From contig SABV01000003.1 in NCBI GenBank assembly GCA_009928855.1, forward strand, positions 1 to 43,119: DNA of 43,119 nt, in the 5' to 3' direction. Every line of letters starts with the position of its first letter. Positions within the stretch are counted from its first letter, which is position 1. The position numbers were made by a program, and so were the translations under genes. Below, piece after piece: positions 41,857 to 43,119 of the stretch. This DNA comes from Erysipelotrichia bacterium (lineage in GTDB: Bacteria > Muiribacteriota > Ozemobacteria > Ozemobacterales > Ozemobacteraceae). The notes beneath the pieces are model-generated. The model saw only the letters and a list, made by a program, of their open reading frames with translations, ran no database searches and was not told where the DNA came from.

Positions 41857-43119
41857 ATGTTTGTCTCGGCGTTCCATGATAGGGTTATACAGGGTTGCCC
41901 TATTTCTACCGTTGTTTTTTGAATAATAAAGTGCAAAATCAGCCTTCTGAATAATCTCTGTTTTAGATCTGGCCTGGTCTGGGTAGCAGGCAACACCAAG
42001 AGAAACGGTAAGCGGTATGCGTTCTCCGTTGACTCTGAAATCATAGCTTTCTATTGCCGTTCTAATACGCTCTGCCGGGGCTAAAGAACCTTCGCCATTT
42101 TTTTCAGGACAGATTACCACAAATTCTTCGCCACCGTAGCGTGCCGCAATATCAATTTCTCTAACGCTTTTTTCGATGAGTCTGGCAACTATTTTGAGCA
42201 CTCTGTCACCCTCTGGATGCCCGTAGTTATCGTTAAAGCTTTTGAAGTGATCGACGTCGAGTATTATCAACGAAATATGGTTTTCGTAACGGTCGGCGCG
42301 TTGCAGTTCTTCGTCAAGGCGTTGCTGAAAATACCTGTGGTTGTAAAGTTTTGTCATTTCATCTGTGACTGCATACCGATAAAGTCTGGCGTTATCAATG
42401 GCTATGGCGGCCTGATTAGCCAGATTTGTAAAAAGCTCAAAGTCTTTGTCCGAAAAGCTTTCAGGCACAGAACGCGATATGTTGAGAGTTCCGAGGAGCT
42501 TGTCCTTGGCCGACAATGGGACACACATAAGAGTTCCGGTTCTGATATATTTCTTTTTTATTTTTAAAAAAGTCGGGTCGGTTTCTGCATTTTTCACAAA
42601 CAGGGGCGTTCGGTTTTTTACGACCCAGCCGGCGACCGACTCCCCGATTTCAAGGCGCGTATTATTTGTTATTTCTTCGCTCAGACCGACTGCAACACCT
42701 ATGGTCAGAGTCTTCTCGCTGTCGTCGAGCAGCATTAGAGAGCCTTTCTCTGCTTTGATAACCTTAACGACAATTTCGAGTATCATGTTCTGAAGTTTTC
42801 TAAAGTCGAGTTCAGAGCTGATGGCTTTTCCGACCTCGTAAAGCGTTGACAGCTGGAGAATTCTATAATCGAGATCTATTTTGGTGTTTCGCAGATTGAT
42901 GCGCATTTCGTCAAAAATCTCGGTTAGGCTGCCAATTTCGTCGGTTGAAACTGGAACAATCTGCTGATTGAAGTCGCCTTTGCTGATAAATCTGGCGCCA
43001 TCTATCAGGTTTGCCAGAGGGGCGGTAAAACCGTATGCCAGTAATATTGCCAGAAAAATCGATATGACGGCTGTCAGCGTAAGTATTCTGATTATGCGTT
43101 CTTTGAATTTGTAGGCGGC
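41848..43119 (-). CDS. HAMP-GAF-GGDEF diguanylate cyclase (5' end cut by window edge)
   Basis: The track starts at 42906, but the frame is open through the right edge and adds a hydrophobic helix (ILTLTAVISIFLAILLAYGF) and a HAMP domain (PLANLIDGARFISKGDFNQQI...TDEIGSL) upstream. Then come a GAF domain (QLSTLYEVGKAI..., SLMLLDDSEKTL) and a GGDEF domain with RYGGEEFVVICP as active site. It makes cyclic di-GMP from two GTP. An intact inhibitory I-site RxxD (REID) lies five residues before GGEEF, so product feedback is likely. A periplasmic sensor domain probably precedes HAMP outside the window. In a pilus-rich region it could influence twitching or attachment, but that is inference. Confidence 0.92.
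   Translation of the reverse strand, partial: AAYKFKERIIRILTLTAVISIFLAILLAYGFTAPLANLIDGARFISKGDFNQQIVPVSTDEIGSLTEIFDEMRINLRNTKIDLDYRILQLSTLYEVGKAISSELDFRKLQNMILEIVVKVIKAEKGSLMLLDDSEKTLTIGVAVGLSEEITNNTRLEIGESVAGWVVKNRTPLFVKNAETDPTFLKIKKKYIRTGTLMCVPLSAKDKLLGTLNISRSVPESFSDKDFELFTNLANQAAIAIDNARLYRYAVTDEMTKLYNHRYFQQRLDEELQRADRYENHISLIILDVDHFKSFNDNYGHPEGDRVLKIVARLIEKSVREIDIAARYGGEEFVVICPEKNGEGSLAPAERIRTAIESYDFRVNGERIPLTVSLGVACYPDQARSKTEIIQKADFALYYSKNNGRNRATLYNPIMERRDKHST

Noticed and set aside
1-43119. CRISPR arrays, tRNA/rRNA genes, insertion sequences, prophage
   Set aside because: No regularly spaced repeats, tRNA-like cloverleaf regions, transposase or phage genes were seen; the gaps between genes are too short for most.

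Overview
The window looks like a chromosomal segment from an uncultivated diderm (Gram-negative) bacterium of moderate GC content. Diderm signs are two OmpA-type peptidoglycan-binding domains, a small secreted beta-rich protein that may be an outer-membrane barrel, FtsEX with an EnvC-like partner, and the PilMNOP part of a type IV pilus or type II secretion machine. The many HEAT- and TPR-repeat scaffolds recall candidate phyla such as Riflebacteria, but that placement is a guess from gene style and was not tested. Coding density is very high. No gap without a gene exceeds 300 bases, and I saw no rRNA, tRNA, CRISPR array or insertion sequence.

Layout. (1) 1-3874, minus: a co-oriented, overlapping set of a coiled-coil secreted protein, aspartate-semialdehyde dehydrogenase, a periplasmic protein with secretin-N-like (STN) segments, and a DUF362/4Fe-4S protein cut by the window edge. 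(2) 3984-4433, plus: a lone RsbW-like anti-sigma/ATPase protein. (3) 4451-13837, minus: a seven-gene operon behind one clear promoter. It encodes a membrane-anchored substrate-binding protein fused to OmpA, a PspA/IM30 protein, a second SBP-OmpA fusion, a NitT/TauT-type ABC permease and ATPase, a coiled-coil membrane protein, and a two-domain AAA+ ATPase. This is the most interesting locus: it seems to join an ABC importer, the cell wall, a PspA membrane-repair protein and an AAA+ remodeller in one envelope system. (4) 13987-14583, plus: a small secreted beta-rich protein. (5) 14580-29773, minus: a long set of genes: CtpA protease, three pseudopilins, PilB, PilM, PilN, PilO, a PilP/GspC-like protein, a HEAT protein, and two large bitopic TPR proteins. 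PilC, PilD and the secretin are absent here. (6) 29867-32690, minus: ftsE, ftsX and an EnvC-like degenerate M23 protein behind a near-consensus promoter. (7) 32873-37310, plus: two PilT-family ATPases, the second with degraded motifs, and a HEAT-TPR protein, joined by 4-nt overlaps. (8) 37544-41856, plus: archaeal/eukaryotic-type prolyl-tRNA synthetase with a strong terminator, a HEAT protein, adenine phosphoribosyltransferase, and a CMP-sugar synthetase. (9) 41848-43119, minus: a HAMP-GAF-GGDEF diguanylate cyclase cut by the right edge.

Together the region is dominated by cell-envelope machinery: pilus assembly and retraction, division-linked wall hydrolysis, envelope stress, and large repeat scaffolds likely to connect them. 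A few housekeeping genes are interleaved. All domain calls come from reading the translations; no database search was run.
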